Of a DNA stretch of 9,472 bases, positions 1 through 7,783 are shown one piece after another; within the stretch, counting starts at the first letter, position 1; every line of letters begins with the position of its first letter. The position numbers were made by a program, and so were the translations under genes. The stretch is from Bacillota bacterium. Lineage in GTDB: Bacteria > Bacillota > Dethiobacteria > Dethiobacterales > Dethiobacteraceae. Location: NCBI GenBank assembly GCA_012841735.1, contig DUUE01000131.1, forward strand, positions 1 to 9,472. The letters run 5' to 3'. A model generated the notes under the pieces. It made no database searches. It had not been told where the DNA came from and worked only from the letters and a program-made list of their open reading frames with translations.

Positions 1-500
1 CCCGTCAACTGCTCCGGGAACTCCGGGCAATGCTGGGAGCGACGCTTTCGGAAATAGCCGCCATTGCCAGGAACCTGCGCCCCAGTGTACTGGATGACAT
101 GGGCCTGGAAGCGGCTGTTGCCAAACTGGTGGAAGCTACTAAGCTGCGGACAGGCAGAAAACTGCACTTTTCTTCCCGTGGATTGGCGGGAAAGCGATTT
201 CCTTTTTATATTGAAACAGCCGTTTACCGCATCATCCAGGAAGCACTGACCAACAGCATCAAATATGCCGGGGAGGCTTCCATTTGGGTCAGCCTGGATT
301 GTACGGGAAAGCAACTGTTGGCCAGTGTCCGTGATAATGGTAGAGGTTTTGACCCGGAGAAAGTTTTGGACGGCAGCGAACCGCAGAAAGGACTTGGCCT
401 TTTTGGCATGCAGGAGCGTGCCATGCTGACCGGCGGCACCCTGGTAATCGATTCCGCCCCCGGACTGGGCACTACCGTCACAGTAACGTATCCCCTTTAA
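1..500 (+). CDS. Sensor histidine kinase, NarL/DegS class, C-terminal part (5' end outside window)
   Basis: The reading frame is already open at base 3 and ends with TAA at 498-500, so this is the C-terminal ~165 residues of a longer protein. The visible part holds the end of the dimerisation/phosphoacceptor domain of the HisKA_3 family, with the characteristic stretch RNLRPSVLDDMGLEAA. A HATPase_c domain follows: an N box (EALTNSIKYA), a G1 box (DNGRGFDP) and a G2 box (GLGLFGMQER). These bind ATP. The phosphorylated histidine and the sensor domain lie upstream of the window, so the signal cannot be judged. Kinases of this class pair with NarL/FixJ response regulators. One such regulator is encoded on the other strand at 8350-9030, but the cognate partner could equally lie to the left of the window. 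The gene converges on tatA, with 30 bases between their stop codons. Confidence 0.93.
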   Translation, partial: RQLLRELRAMLGATLSEIAAIARNLRPSVLDDMGLEAAVAKLVEATKLRTGRKLHFSSRGLAGKRFPFYIETAVYRIIQEALTNSIKYAGEASIWVSLDCTGKQLLASVRDNGRGFDPEKVLDGSEPQKGLGLFGMQERAMLTGGTLVIDSAPGLGTTVTVTYPL

Positions 501-506
501 AAAAAA

Positions 507-530
507 GACCGGAGCAAATGCTCCGGTTTA
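507..530. terminator. Bidirectional intrinsic terminator between the kinase gene and tatA
   Basis: The arms ACCGGAGC (508-515) and GCTCCGGT (520-527) form a perfect 8-bp stem around an AAAT loop. It is preceded by six A's at 501-506 (eight in a row counting the stop codon) and followed by TTTATTATT, so a U-rich tract follows the stem on either strand. It lies just after the stop of the + strand kinase and 3-4 bases after the stop of - strand tatA. It therefore fits as the shared end of two convergent transcripts, including the long fdh operon. Confidence 0.85.
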
Positions 531-701
531 TTATTCTTCCTCATTTTCCAGAGAAACACTTTCTTTCAATTCCGTGGTTGCCTGTTTAAATTCACGCAGC
601 CCCCTTCCCAGTGAACGTCCCAATTCGGGCAGTTTTTTGGGGCCAAAGAGAATCAGGATCAGGCCGAGAATCAGCAGAATTTCCGTCGTACCCAGGCGCA
701 T
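531..701 (-). CDS. tatA: Twin-arginine translocase component TatA (56 aa)
   Basis: This small gene encodes a 56-residue TatA-family protein. It has one N-terminal hydrophobic helix (about residues 7-19, EILLILGLILILF), the hallmark hinge F-G-P-K-K-L-P-E (19-26), then an amphipathic helix with regularly spaced G, R and K (LGRSLGRGLREFK) and an acidic tail. TatA oligomers form the passage for folded proteins in the Tat export system. The start is fixed by AAGGAGGG at 709-716, 7 bases before the ATG. It begins 23 bases after the fdhB stop and ends at the operon terminator, so it should be co-transcribed with fdhA, whose product carries a Tat signal. No tatC is in the window, so a TatC encoded elsewhere must complete the translocase. 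A dedicated TatA for the FdhAB complex is a natural inference. It is shorter than many TatA proteins, but all core parts are present. Confidence 0.93.
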   Translation of the reverse strand: MRLGTTEILLILGLILILFGPKKLPELGRSLGRGLREFKQATTELKESVSLENEEE

Positions 702-724
702 CTTTTTACCCTCCTTTGCGGTCC

Positions 725-1498
725 CTATTCTTTTGGTGCCACTTTTTCCGATTCTTTTTTATTCTCCCACAGGATGAAACCCATAAGCAGCACAACCAGG
801 AAACGCAGCGGCCGGAACACGGCGTTCCAGATGTAAGCGGAAATTGGTATTCTCGGGTTTTCCGGCAGGCCGTATTTTGACGGCCTGTCTTTTAACACAT
901 ACATCACTGCCGTACCCTGGAGCTCTTCCAGGCCGTAAACCATGGCCTCAGAATAACCAGCTGCAGTCAGCTCATTAACCCTGCTATGAGCCAGGGCCAC
1001 CATTTCCGCCCTTGTACCGAACCTGATGGCACCGGTAGGGCATGCTTTTGCACAGGCGGGCATTAAACCGATGGCCTGCCTTTCTGCACATAAGTTGCAT
1101 TTCTGTGAAACATTTTCCTTTTGGTTAAAAGCCATTACGTGAAAAGTGCAGCTGGCCACACAATAGTTGCAGCCGATACATTTTTGCGGGTTGGTATCAA
1201 CCGCACCCGTATCGGTATGTGTAATGGCGCCTGCCGGGCAGACTTTTGCGCAGGCGGCATCCGTGCAGTGCATGCAGCCTCTCTTGGCAAAATACCACTC
1301 TATTTCACCCGTTTTCTCATCTTCATATTCCCGGAATACTACACGTGTCCAGGAGTTGGCAGTAAACCTGACCGGATTCTCATAATAACCTGTGAATTCC
1401 GTTTCTTCCGCCGGGAGACCGTGATACTGTTTGCATGCCACCTGACAGGCACGGCAGCCGATACATTTGGAGGTATCAATCAGCTTTGCATTAAGCAT
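725..1498 (-). CDS. fdhB: Formate dehydrogenase iron-sulfur subunit with C-terminal membrane anchor
   Basis: This 257-residue electron-transfer subunit is of the FdnH/FdoH (DMSO reductase B-subunit) type. Sixteen cysteines fall in four groups expected to bind four [4Fe-4S] clusters: C12/15/18/22, C75/78/83/87, C107/110/113/117 and C134/137/149/153. A hydrophobic segment at about 222-243 (ending FLVVLLMGFILW), followed by a Lys/Glu-rich tail, is a single membrane anchor like that of E. coli FdnH. The subunit has no Tat signal of its own; proteins of this family are carried out bound to the A subunit. It starts 2 bases after the fdhA stop, with only a modest Shine-Dalgarno (AAGGCGG), suggesting translational coupling. 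In FdnGHI the anchored subunit passes electrons to a cytochrome b subunit. No such gene is present here, so the acceptor must be another membrane protein, possibly RnfD from the same operon. Confidence 0.95.
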   Translation of the reverse strand: MLNAKLIDTSKCIGCRACQVACKQYHGLPAEETEFTGYYENPVRFTANSWTRVVFREYEDEKTGEIEWYFAKRGCMHCTDAACAKVCPAGAITHTDTGAVDTNPQKCIGCNYCVASCTFHVMAFNQKENVSQKCNLCAERQAIGLMPACAKACPTGAIRFGTRAEMVALAHSRVNELTAAGYSEAMVYGLEELQGTAVMYVLKDRPSKYGLPENPRIPISAYIWNAVFRPLRFLVVLLMGFILWENKKESEKVAPKE

Positions 1499-1500
1499 GC

Positions 1501-4500
1501 TTACACCGCCTTCCTGATATTACAAAGGAATGCCTTATATTCCGGAATATTGGTGTTGGCATCTCCAATGGAAGGTGCAATGTCATTTACCACCGCACCT
1601 TTGGAAAGCCCCATAAATCCCCAGTGGAACGGCATGCCCACCACTTCCCGCAGTTTGCCGTCTACCAGCAGCGGTTTAAGGCGCGGGGTCACACAGGCTA
1701 CCGCTTCAATTTCCTTCTGACGGTAACTTGTGACTATAACTTTGTCGCCGTTTTGTATCTGTAGTTTTTCCGCCAGCGTGGGGCTGATTTCAATAAACAG
1801 GCTCGGCATCAGCTCGTTCAACCACGGGGTGTTGCGTGTCATGATGCCCGACTGCCAATGTTCACTGACACGGTAAGTCGAAATAATATAGGGGTAATTA
1901 TCATCTCCCACCGGCGCCAGATGGTCGTCATACCAGATTTTTGTCACCGGGTTGAACTGTACCTGCGGAGACAGCAGGTTTTTGACCGGGCTTTCCGCCG
2001 GTTCGTAATGTTCCGGGAAAGGCCCGTCGGCCATGGTATTGGAAAAGAGCCGGGCTTGCTGTTCGGGCAGCATAATAAACGGTGCCTCCGCCGTTGCTTC
2101 CGGCGGTACATTGGCATTGAAATCGGGCACGTCATTTCTCTGCCAGGCAAATCCGTCCCACCACATTAACGGGATCTCCGGGTTCCAGGGATTCCCCCTG
2201 GGGTCGGCGGAACAGCGGTTATAAATAATTCGCCGGTTCAGAGGCCAGGCGAAGGCCCACTCCGGATGGGTGCCAATGCCGCTTTTTTCTTTGTTTCTTT
2301 TTTTACAGGGCGGGTTGTTACCGTCATTGTAATAACCGCTGTAAATCCAGCAACCGCATGCCGTGCTGCCGTCTGCGGCGAGGTGGGTAAAATTGGGGAC
2401 CAAAGATTTGTCGGCCGTGTAATAACCGTTGATTTCTTTGGCCACTTCTGCCGCCGAGATTTCTTCACCGTAATCCCAGCTTAATTTCAGGATGGGATCG
2501 GGAAAAGGTCCGGCGTTTTTTTCGTATTCCTTGCGGATTGCTTTAAAAAGCCGGTCCACAATCCAGAGGTCGTCCTTTGCCTCCCCCGGCGGGTTTTGTG
2601 CTTTGTAGCGCCACTGGATCCAGCGCCCGCTGTTGGCAACAGTACCTTCCCGCTCATAAAAAGCCGACCCGGGCAATAAAAAGACCTCCGTGTCAATCTC
2701 CTGCGGGTTGACTCCCGGTTCCTTCCAGAAAGCGGCCGTTTCATTTTCAAAAATATCTATGGCCACCAGCCAGTCCAGTTTGCTCATATAATGGCGCTTG
2801 CTGGCTGCCGTCGGTCCGGTAACGGCAGGATTATCCGCCCAGCAGATTAACCCTTTGATTTCTCCTTCCCCCATATACTTATACATGCCGATATGGGAAC
2901 GGTCTTTATCGTCCAGCTTGGGCAAATAGTCATAGCAATAGTCATTTGCCGCTGTGGCATGATTCCCGTACCACGCCTTGAGCATGCTGATAAGAAATTT
3001 AGGTTTGTTGGACCAATAACCGCTTTTGGGTGTCTCCACCTCGTTGTAAGCCCGGAGATTTGGGTGCAACGAGGCTTTGGGCGTATTGAGATAACCGGGC
3101 AGCAGATGGAAGAGCATGGCCATGTCCGTTGAACCCTGCACATTGGCCTGCCCGCGCTGGGCGTTGACGCCGCCGCCGGGAATCCCAATATTGCCCAAAA
3201 GCAGCTGGAGGCAGGCTATGGCGCGAACATTCTGCGAACCGTGAGTGAACTGGGTTACACCCATGGCATACAGAATATTTCCCGCCCTGCCCGGTTTTCC
3301 GGTGGAAGCATACAGTTCCGCCACCGCCCGTAGTTTGTCTTCGGGGCAACCCGTAATCCGGCTGACAGTGGCAAAATCATACCTGGCATAATGTTTTTTC
3401 ATCAGCTGCAGCACACAGCGCGGATCAGTTGCCGTGGGATCCTTCAGGATATTGCCGTCTGCATCCGTTTGATATGCCCACTTACTGCGGTCATATGTTA
3501 CCTTGCGATCGGCGGCGGGTTGTGCGCCTGTAAAAAGACCGTCATGAAAAGCATATTCGGGACTGATGAGATACGTGGCGTTGGTGTAGTGCAATACATA
3601 CTCCTCATGGTAAAGTTTGTTGCTTAAGACGTAATTAATCAGTCCGCCCAGAAAGGCAATGTTGGTACCGGGGCGGAGGGGCGCGTAAAGATCCGCTACG
3701 GCGGCGGAACGGGTAAAGCGCGGGTCAACAACAATAAATTTTGCTCCCCGTTCTTCCCGTGCTCTTTCAATCCATTTCATGGAAATGGGATGGTTTTCCG
3801 CAGGGTTGGCGCCGAAAGCCATGATGATATCGGAATTTTTGTAATCTATCCAGTGATTTGTCATGGCACCGCGGCCAAATGTGTTGCCAAGACCGGCAAC
3901 AGTGGAAGAATGTCAGAGACGTGCACAGTGGTCTATGTTAATAACGCCCAGGGCGCGCAACATCTTATGGTATAAATAATTTTCTTCATTATGACAGGTG
4001 GCGCTGCCCAGGTGGGCGATGGCTTTTGTGCGATTCACAACCACATTGTTTTCGTCCCGCATTTCGAAAGTGGAATCACGTGTTTCCTTAATGCGTTTGG
4101 CAATTTGCTCCAGTGCCCATTCCCAGTCCACTTCCTGCCAGGAGTCAGCCCGCGGCGGGCGGTATAATACTTTCCGCATCCGCCCGGGATGCGGGATGGC
4201 ATTATTCTGCTGGTCATAAATGTACGAAAGGTTAAAAACGGAACTGCCTTTACTGCAGAGTGCTCCTTCATTAATGGGGTGGTCCGGGTCGCCTTCGGCA
4301 CCCACAATTTTATTATTCTGGACATAACAGATAATCCCGCAGCCTACGGAACAATAAGGACAAATTGTTGTAACTTCCTTGGCATATTGAATGGGAACAG
4401 CGGCGGCTTCGGCCGTCTCCGGAAGTCCCAAACCCGCCAGGGCGGCTGTTCCAGCCACCGCACCCGTCAATTTGAGAAAATCACGGCGTGATATTTTCAT
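1501..4500 (-). CDS. fdhA: Selenocysteine-containing formate dehydrogenase catalytic subunit, Tat-exported (999 aa, in-frame TGA read as Sec)
   Basis: This is the catalytic subunit of a molybdo/tungsto-bis-pyranopterin formate dehydrogenase, which interconverts formate and CO2. An in-frame TGA at codon 196 splits the frame into 195 and 787+ residues. The context H-C-A-R-L-[TGA]-H-S-S-T-V-A and then T-F-G-R-G-A-M-T-N-H-W is the active-site region of selenocysteine FDHs (Sec196/His197; the E. coli FdnG Sec is also residue 196). The N-terminus has a Tat signal, SRRDFLK at 4-10 followed by an Ala/Gly/Leu-rich stretch and probable cleavage near AEA-A (30-33), placing the enzyme outside the membrane. 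C47, C50, C54 and C82 should bind one [4Fe-4S] cluster. R449 in GVNAQRGQ matches the conserved catalytic arginine. The total of 999 residues is close to FdnG (about 1015). The ATG at 4500 has GGAGGTGAG 3 bases upstream (GGAGG core 7 bases away), 14 bases after rnfD. Expression requires the host SelA/B/C/D machinery, which is not in the window. Confidence 0.97.
3882..3901 (-). promoter_or_regulatory. Bacterial SECIS-like hairpin for SelB
   Basis: In the fdhA mRNA the sequence UGUUGCC-GGUCUU-GGCAACA forms a perfect 7-bp stem with a 6-base loop, starting about 12 bases after the UGA. The GGUCU in the loop matches the apical loop of the E. coli fdhF SECIS, where SelB contacts the bulged or looped G-U. 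The distance from UGA to loop (18 bases) also fits the known bacterial arrangement. The stem lies in the coding sequence for TVAGLGN, which is itself conserved. Confidence 0.88.
3913..3915 (-). other. Selenocysteine codon (UGA recoding site) in fdhA
   Basis: TGA in frame with both halves of fdhA. The codon before it encodes Leu of HCARL and the next encodes His, as in known selenoprotein FDHs. Homology continues without shift on both sides and no start codon with a ribosome site lies directly after it, so this is recoding and not a broken gene. Confidence 0.95.
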
Positions 4501-4514
4501 AAACTCACCTCCAG

Positions 4515-5513
4515 CTAATTCCCGGCCAAACTCTTGCCGGCAACGGGCAGAGATGTTTGTGCAGGCATTGTCTTTTTAGCCTCACCGAAAGCCGGGCGTC
4601 TTGTATAGCGGTCAATTGTAGGGACAAAACCGTTCATGATAAGAATGGCAAAAGCAACACCTTCCGTGGGAGCCAGCAGCGTACGGAAGATAACAATAAT
4701 TATGCCGATACAGATACCGAAAATAATTTGTCCTTTTTTGGTAATGGGGCTTGTTACCCAGTCCGTTGCCATAAAGAATGCTCCCAGCAGCAACCCTCCG
4801 CTGAACAGGTGGTATAGGGGATGCTCACCCATGATGGCCGTCCCGATAAATACGGTGGCAAGGATTGAAACCGGTATATGCCAGGTAATAAGTTTGCGGT
4901 AAAAGAGATAGGCTGCGCCGAGTAAAAGGAAAAAAGCAGAAGTTTCCGCCATGCCGCCGCCCTGATTGGCAAAAAAGAAAGTTCCCATATTGGGTAACGG
5001 CTGCCCCATCTGCAACATCCCAAGTGGCGTTGCCTGGGCCACAGAGTCAATTCCGGGGAAACTTATCCGCCAGAAAAAGAATTCATTATTCAGGTATGTC
5101 AACCATGGAGCCAGTAAAATAACTGCCACACGGCCGAACAATGCCGGGTTAAAACGATTGCAGCCCAGGCCGCCCACCAGCTCCTTGGCAAACCCCACAC
5201 CGATGAAAGTTGCACTGGCGGCAAGCCACCAGGGAGTGGCGGCGGAAAAGCACAGTGCCACCAGTATCCCGGTTAAAATGGCACTGCCGTCTTGAATTTG
5301 CGGTTTTTTCCCCATGAGATGGCGGAAAATTATTTCTGTCAGGATTGCCGTGACAACACAGACCAGAATGAGAAAAGGTGTATTCAGCTTGAAATAATAA
5401 AGTGCCACCAGCATAATGGGAACGAGAGCTATGATGACGTCAAGCATTGCCCTTCTCACATTGTCACCGGAATGAAGGTGCGGGGATGAAGACAGCATAA
5501 ATTTATTTTCCAT
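4515..5513 (-). CDS. rnfD: RnfD-like membrane subunit (NqrB/RnfD family, covalent FMN)
   Basis: This 332-residue polytopic membrane protein belongs to the NqrB/RnfD family, an electron-carrying subunit of Rnf (ferredoxin:NAD+) and Nqr complexes. Visible family marks are the N-terminal SSSPHLHSG, D-G-S-A-I-L-T-G-I-L-V-A-L at 75-87, GGLGCNRFNPALFGRV near 114-129, the flavin site DSVAQATPL with T162 as the expected phosphodiester-linked FMN attachment residue, DWVTSPITKKGQ (251-262), and EGVAFAILIMNGFVPTID near the C-terminus. About 8-10 hydrophobic segments are evident. The length suits RnfD and is shorter than NqrB. FMN attachment needs an ApbE flavin transferase, not seen here. The ribosome site AGGAGG lies 10 bases before the ATG. 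It sits 20 bases after rnfC and 14 bases before fdhA. The usual partners rnfG, rnfE, rnfA and rnfB are absent. A working link to the neighbouring FDH is inferred from operon membership. Confidence 0.94.
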   Translation of the reverse strand: MENKFMLSSSPHLHSGDNVRRAMLDVIIALVPIMLVALYYFKLNTPFLILVCVVTAILTEIIFRHLMGKKPQIQDGSAILTGILVALCFSAATPWWLAASATFIGVGFAKELVGGLGCNRFNPALFGRVAVILLAPWLTYLNNEFFFWRISFPGIDSVAQATPLGMLQMGQPLPNMGTFFFANQGGGMAETSAFFLLLGAAYLFYRKLITWHIPVSILATVFIGTAIMGEHPLYHLFSGGLLLGAFFMATDWVTSPITKKGQIIFGICIGIIIVIFRTLLAPTEGVAFAILIMNGFVPTIDRYTRRPAFGEAKKTMPAQTSLPVAGKSLAGN

Positions 5514-5533
5514 CTTTTCAGAACCTCCTTTCC

Positions 5534-6826
5534 CTAAGTGGCAGCTCTTTTGCTTGCCCGGACAAAATCAATCATCGGCCGCTTCGCAGGACAGACATAA
5601 GCACAGATGCCGCATTCAAAACAGTTGGCGGCTCCCCATTCTCTGGCAAGGTCATGGCGTCCCCGCTCGCTGTAAATGCCGATATAATTGGGATACAGGA
5701 ACATGGGACAGTGTTCGACACACTTGCCGCACCGCACACAGGGCAGGTATTCTTCCCTTGTCAGAGTTATCTCGGCAGTAAGGGCAAGAATGCCGCCGCT
5801 GCCTTTGACAACAGGTGCGGAGAGATCACTTTGCGCCCAGCCGGTCATGGGGCCTCCCACAACAATTTTGGCCGCTTCTTCCTTTAAGCCGCCGGTGGCT
5901 GCAATAATATGTGAAACAGGTGTCCCCACATGTACCCTGTAATTGCCCGGTCCGGCCGCCGCCGGGCCCGTCAGGGTGACAATCCTTTCCGTCAGCGGTT
6001 TTTGTTTCAGGACAGCATCGGCCACAGCTTGTGCCGTTGCCACATTCTGCACCACCACTCCTACTTCACTGGGAAGCTTTCCTGTGGGAACCACCCTTCC
6101 TGTGGTGGCATAAATCAGCTGTTTTTCGGCGCCCTGAGGATATTTGACAGCCAAGGGGACAATTTCCATCCCTTTTTCCTTTTCCAGCAGTGCACTCAGT
6201 TTTTCGATGGCATCTGCTTTGTTTTCTTCCACACCAAAAATTACCCGTGCTCCTCCCAATACCTTACTAAGCACACGGGCACCTGCCAGGATTTCTTCCC
6301 CCGCTTCCAGCATCAGGCGATGGTCGCATGTTAAAAATGGCTCGCATTCACAACCGTTTAAAATGACAGTATCAATAGGCACCGTGGGGTTTACCTTTAC
6401 ATGTGTGGGGAATGCCGCCCCGCCCATGCCTACAACCCCGGCATTTTTTATGCGCTCCAGGATCGTTTCCCTTGACAGTTCTTCCAGGCTTTCCTCCGGC
6501 CAGCTCACCGGTTCCTGCACCGGGTCCACATCAATAACTACACATTCTTCCTGCACGCCCGTCAGTGTCTGGCGCATCCCGATTTCCCGTACTGTCCCGC
6601 TTAAACCGGTATGGACAGGTGCCGAAACAAAAGCATCGCTCTGACCCAGGATTTGCCCTGCTTTTACTCTTTCTCCCACAGAAACAAGGCGCCTGTTGGG
6701 AGCCCCGATATGCTGTCTCAGCGGAATAATCAGCTCATGTGGCAAGGGCAATTCACGGACGGGCAATTCTTCCGTCTGTTCCTTATAGTGCGGAATTTCT
6801 ATTCCGGCGGCAAAAGTTTTTGCCAT
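5534..6826 (-). CDS. rnfC: RnfC-like NADH-binding iron-sulfur flavoprotein
   Basis: This 430-residue peripheral subunit is of the RnfC family, related to the 51-kDa (NuoF) FMN/NADH subunit of complex I; in Rnf it exchanges electrons with NAD(H) on the cytoplasmic side. Order of parts: N-terminal barrel-sandwich region (VSVGERVKAGQILG, 48-61); glycine-rich nucleotide site GMGGAAFP (133-140); NGCECEP (157-163); KYPQGAEKQLI (228-238); and two C-terminal [4Fe-4S] motifs, C363/366/369/373 and C402/405/408/412. The length is normal for RnfC. The frame stays open upstream to 6994, but the ATG at 6826 is chosen because the homology begins there (MAKTF), GGGGAGGTGA lies just before it, and the upstream part overlaps fdhE. 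The fdhE stop and this start share one base (TAATG), so translation is probably coupled. It has no export signal, so it should be cytoplasmic, opposite FdhAB. Confidence 0.95.
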   Translation of the reverse strand: MAKTFAAGIEIPHYKEQTEELPVRELPLPHELIIPLRQHIGAPNRRLVSVGERVKAGQILGQSDAFVSAPVHTGLSGTVREIGMRQTLTGVQEECVVIDVDPVQEPVSWPEESLEELSRETILERIKNAGVVGMGGAAFPTHVKVNPTVPIDTVILNGCECEPFLTCDHRLMLEAGEEILAGARVLSKVLGGARVIFGVEENKADAIEKLSALLEKEKGMEIVPLAVKYPQGAEKQLIYATTGRVVPTGKLPSEVGVVVQNVATAQAVADAVLKQKPLTERIVTLTGPAAAGPGNYRVHVGTPVSHIIAATGGLKEEAAKIVVGGPMTGWAQSDLSAPVVKGSGGILALTAEITLTREEYLPCVRCGKCVEHCPMFLYPNYIGIYSERGRHDLAREWGAANCFECGICAYVCPAKRPMIDFVRASKRAAT

Positions 6827-7761
6827 TATTTCACCTCCCCAGTAATCAACGTTGCTTGCAGCTCGGGGCACAAAGCTCTGTATCCTTCCCTCTGTGCCAG
6901 CAAATCTAGCGTTAGCGTTGCGGCGTTCTCCATGTCGGCAATAACGGGACCGGGGCTCTCGCGCAATACCGTGGTCTTCAAATAGGTGTGACAATCATTG
7001 CAGACATATACACGGCGGTATTTTTCCCGTGGGTTGTAGAAAAAAGCCAATGCTTCATGGTTGCTGCAGCCGCAGGCCGGACACAGCAGGCGCGTTACCG
7101 GCCATTGCCAGTGACAAAGGCTGCATTCCAGCATTTTTTTCCCGTCTTCATCGCGCAGCACCGCCAGCAGAGGCGCATCTCCGCACACAGGGCAAACCCC
7201 CCTGTCCCAGTGTGCAAACCGGCCTGCATCCGGCAACTGGGCCGCGTATTGCACATAATATGGCTGTACAGCCAGCCTTAAAAGCTGGGCGCTTGCCGCA
7301 TACAACTTTTCTTCAGCAGGACCGCCTGCATGCAGGCGGGAAAGCAATTGCTGCAGCCTTGCCAGCGTGACCTGTTCCGCACGGCCCAGCATCTCTGCCG
7401 TCAGGCTGTCCTGTATGGCTGACAGTGCAGGCAGCACAATCTTGTCCGCCAAGTTGCCGTTCCCGGAAGAAACGGAAGGAAAGCATTCCCTGAAAGCTGC
7501 AGTAACTGCCCGCAGCATTTTTTCTACTGCCTCTGCAGAGATAAGCAATGTTTTGTTTTGCAGTATCGGTTCTTCCGTTTTTTGTTCCCGTTGGAGAGCT
7601 TCCGGCCGCGTCATTACAGGTGCAATTTCCGTCATCATTTCCTTTTGTTTTTTATAAACCTGCAGATAAAAAGTAATAAGGGGTTTCAGTGAGGGTTTTT
7701 CTTTTTCATAACGGCCCTGTGCCCCTTCCAGCAGGGCCTGCCCGGGAGGATAACACAGCAC
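6826..7761 (-). CDS. fdhE: Formate dehydrogenase accessory protein FdhE
   Basis: This 311-residue FdhE family protein is needed in other bacteria for making active FDH, especially the exported Tat-dependent enzymes. The C-terminal half has four CxxC pairs typical of the family's rubredoxin-like metal sites: C190/C193 (CPVCG), C213/C216 (CSLC), C227/C230 (CPACG) and C254/C257 (CNDC, continuing HTYLK). The N-terminal half is helical, with the family-like stretch SLKPLITFYLQVYKKQ. The start is GTG at 7761: GGAG lies 8 bases upstream, the frame closes at a TAA a few codons further up, and the nearby ATG at 7769 is out of frame and stops after two codons. It is the first gene of the operon and overlaps rnfC by one base. 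Because it leads the operon together with rnfC and rnfD, those genes are tied to FDH production. Confidence 0.93.
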   Translation of the reverse strand: MLCYPPGQALLEGAQGRYEKEKPSLKPLITFYLQVYKKQKEMMTEIAPVMTRPEALQREQKTEEPILQNKTLLISAEAVEKMLRAVTAAFRECFPSVSSGNGNLADKIVLPALSAIQDSLTAEMLGRAEQVTLARLQQLLSRLHAGGPAEEKLYAASAQLLRLAVQPYYVQYAAQLPDAGRFAHWDRGVCPVCGDAPLLAVLRDEDGKKMLECSLCHWQWPVTRLLCPACGCSNHEALAFFYNPREKYRRVYVCNDCHTYLKTTVLRESPGPVIADMENAATLTLDLLAQREGYRALCPELQATLITGEVK

Positions 7762-7783
7762 TATGGCATCTCCTTTCCGGCGG

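Noticed and set aside
1121..1720. 199-residue + strand open frame opposite fdhB and fdhA.
   Set aside because: It is antisense to two well-supported genes, has no ribosome site or family resemblance, and its Cys/His-rich look is a shadow of the ferredoxin codons.
2999..3349. Open frames of up to 116 residues inside fdhA on both strands.
   Set aside because: All overlap the fully supported fdhA frame, and their composition reflects frame-shifted FDH codons.
3913..3915. fdhA as a pseudogene interrupted by a nonsense codon.
   Set aside because: The stop is TGA exactly at the selenocysteine position of FDHs, homology runs through it in frame, and a SECIS-like hairpin follows at the right distance.
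4515..5513. Gene called as NqrB (Na+-translocating NADH:quinone reductase).
   Set aside because: The length (332) and N-terminus fit RnfD, the neighbour is RnfC and not NqrA, and no other nqr gene is present. Ion specificity cannot be read from the sequence by eye.
6827..6994. Longer rnfC starting at 6994.
   Set aside because: The extra 56 residues lie within the fdhE coding sequence in another frame and do not look like RnfC. The ATG at 6826 has a strong ribosome site and begins the homology.
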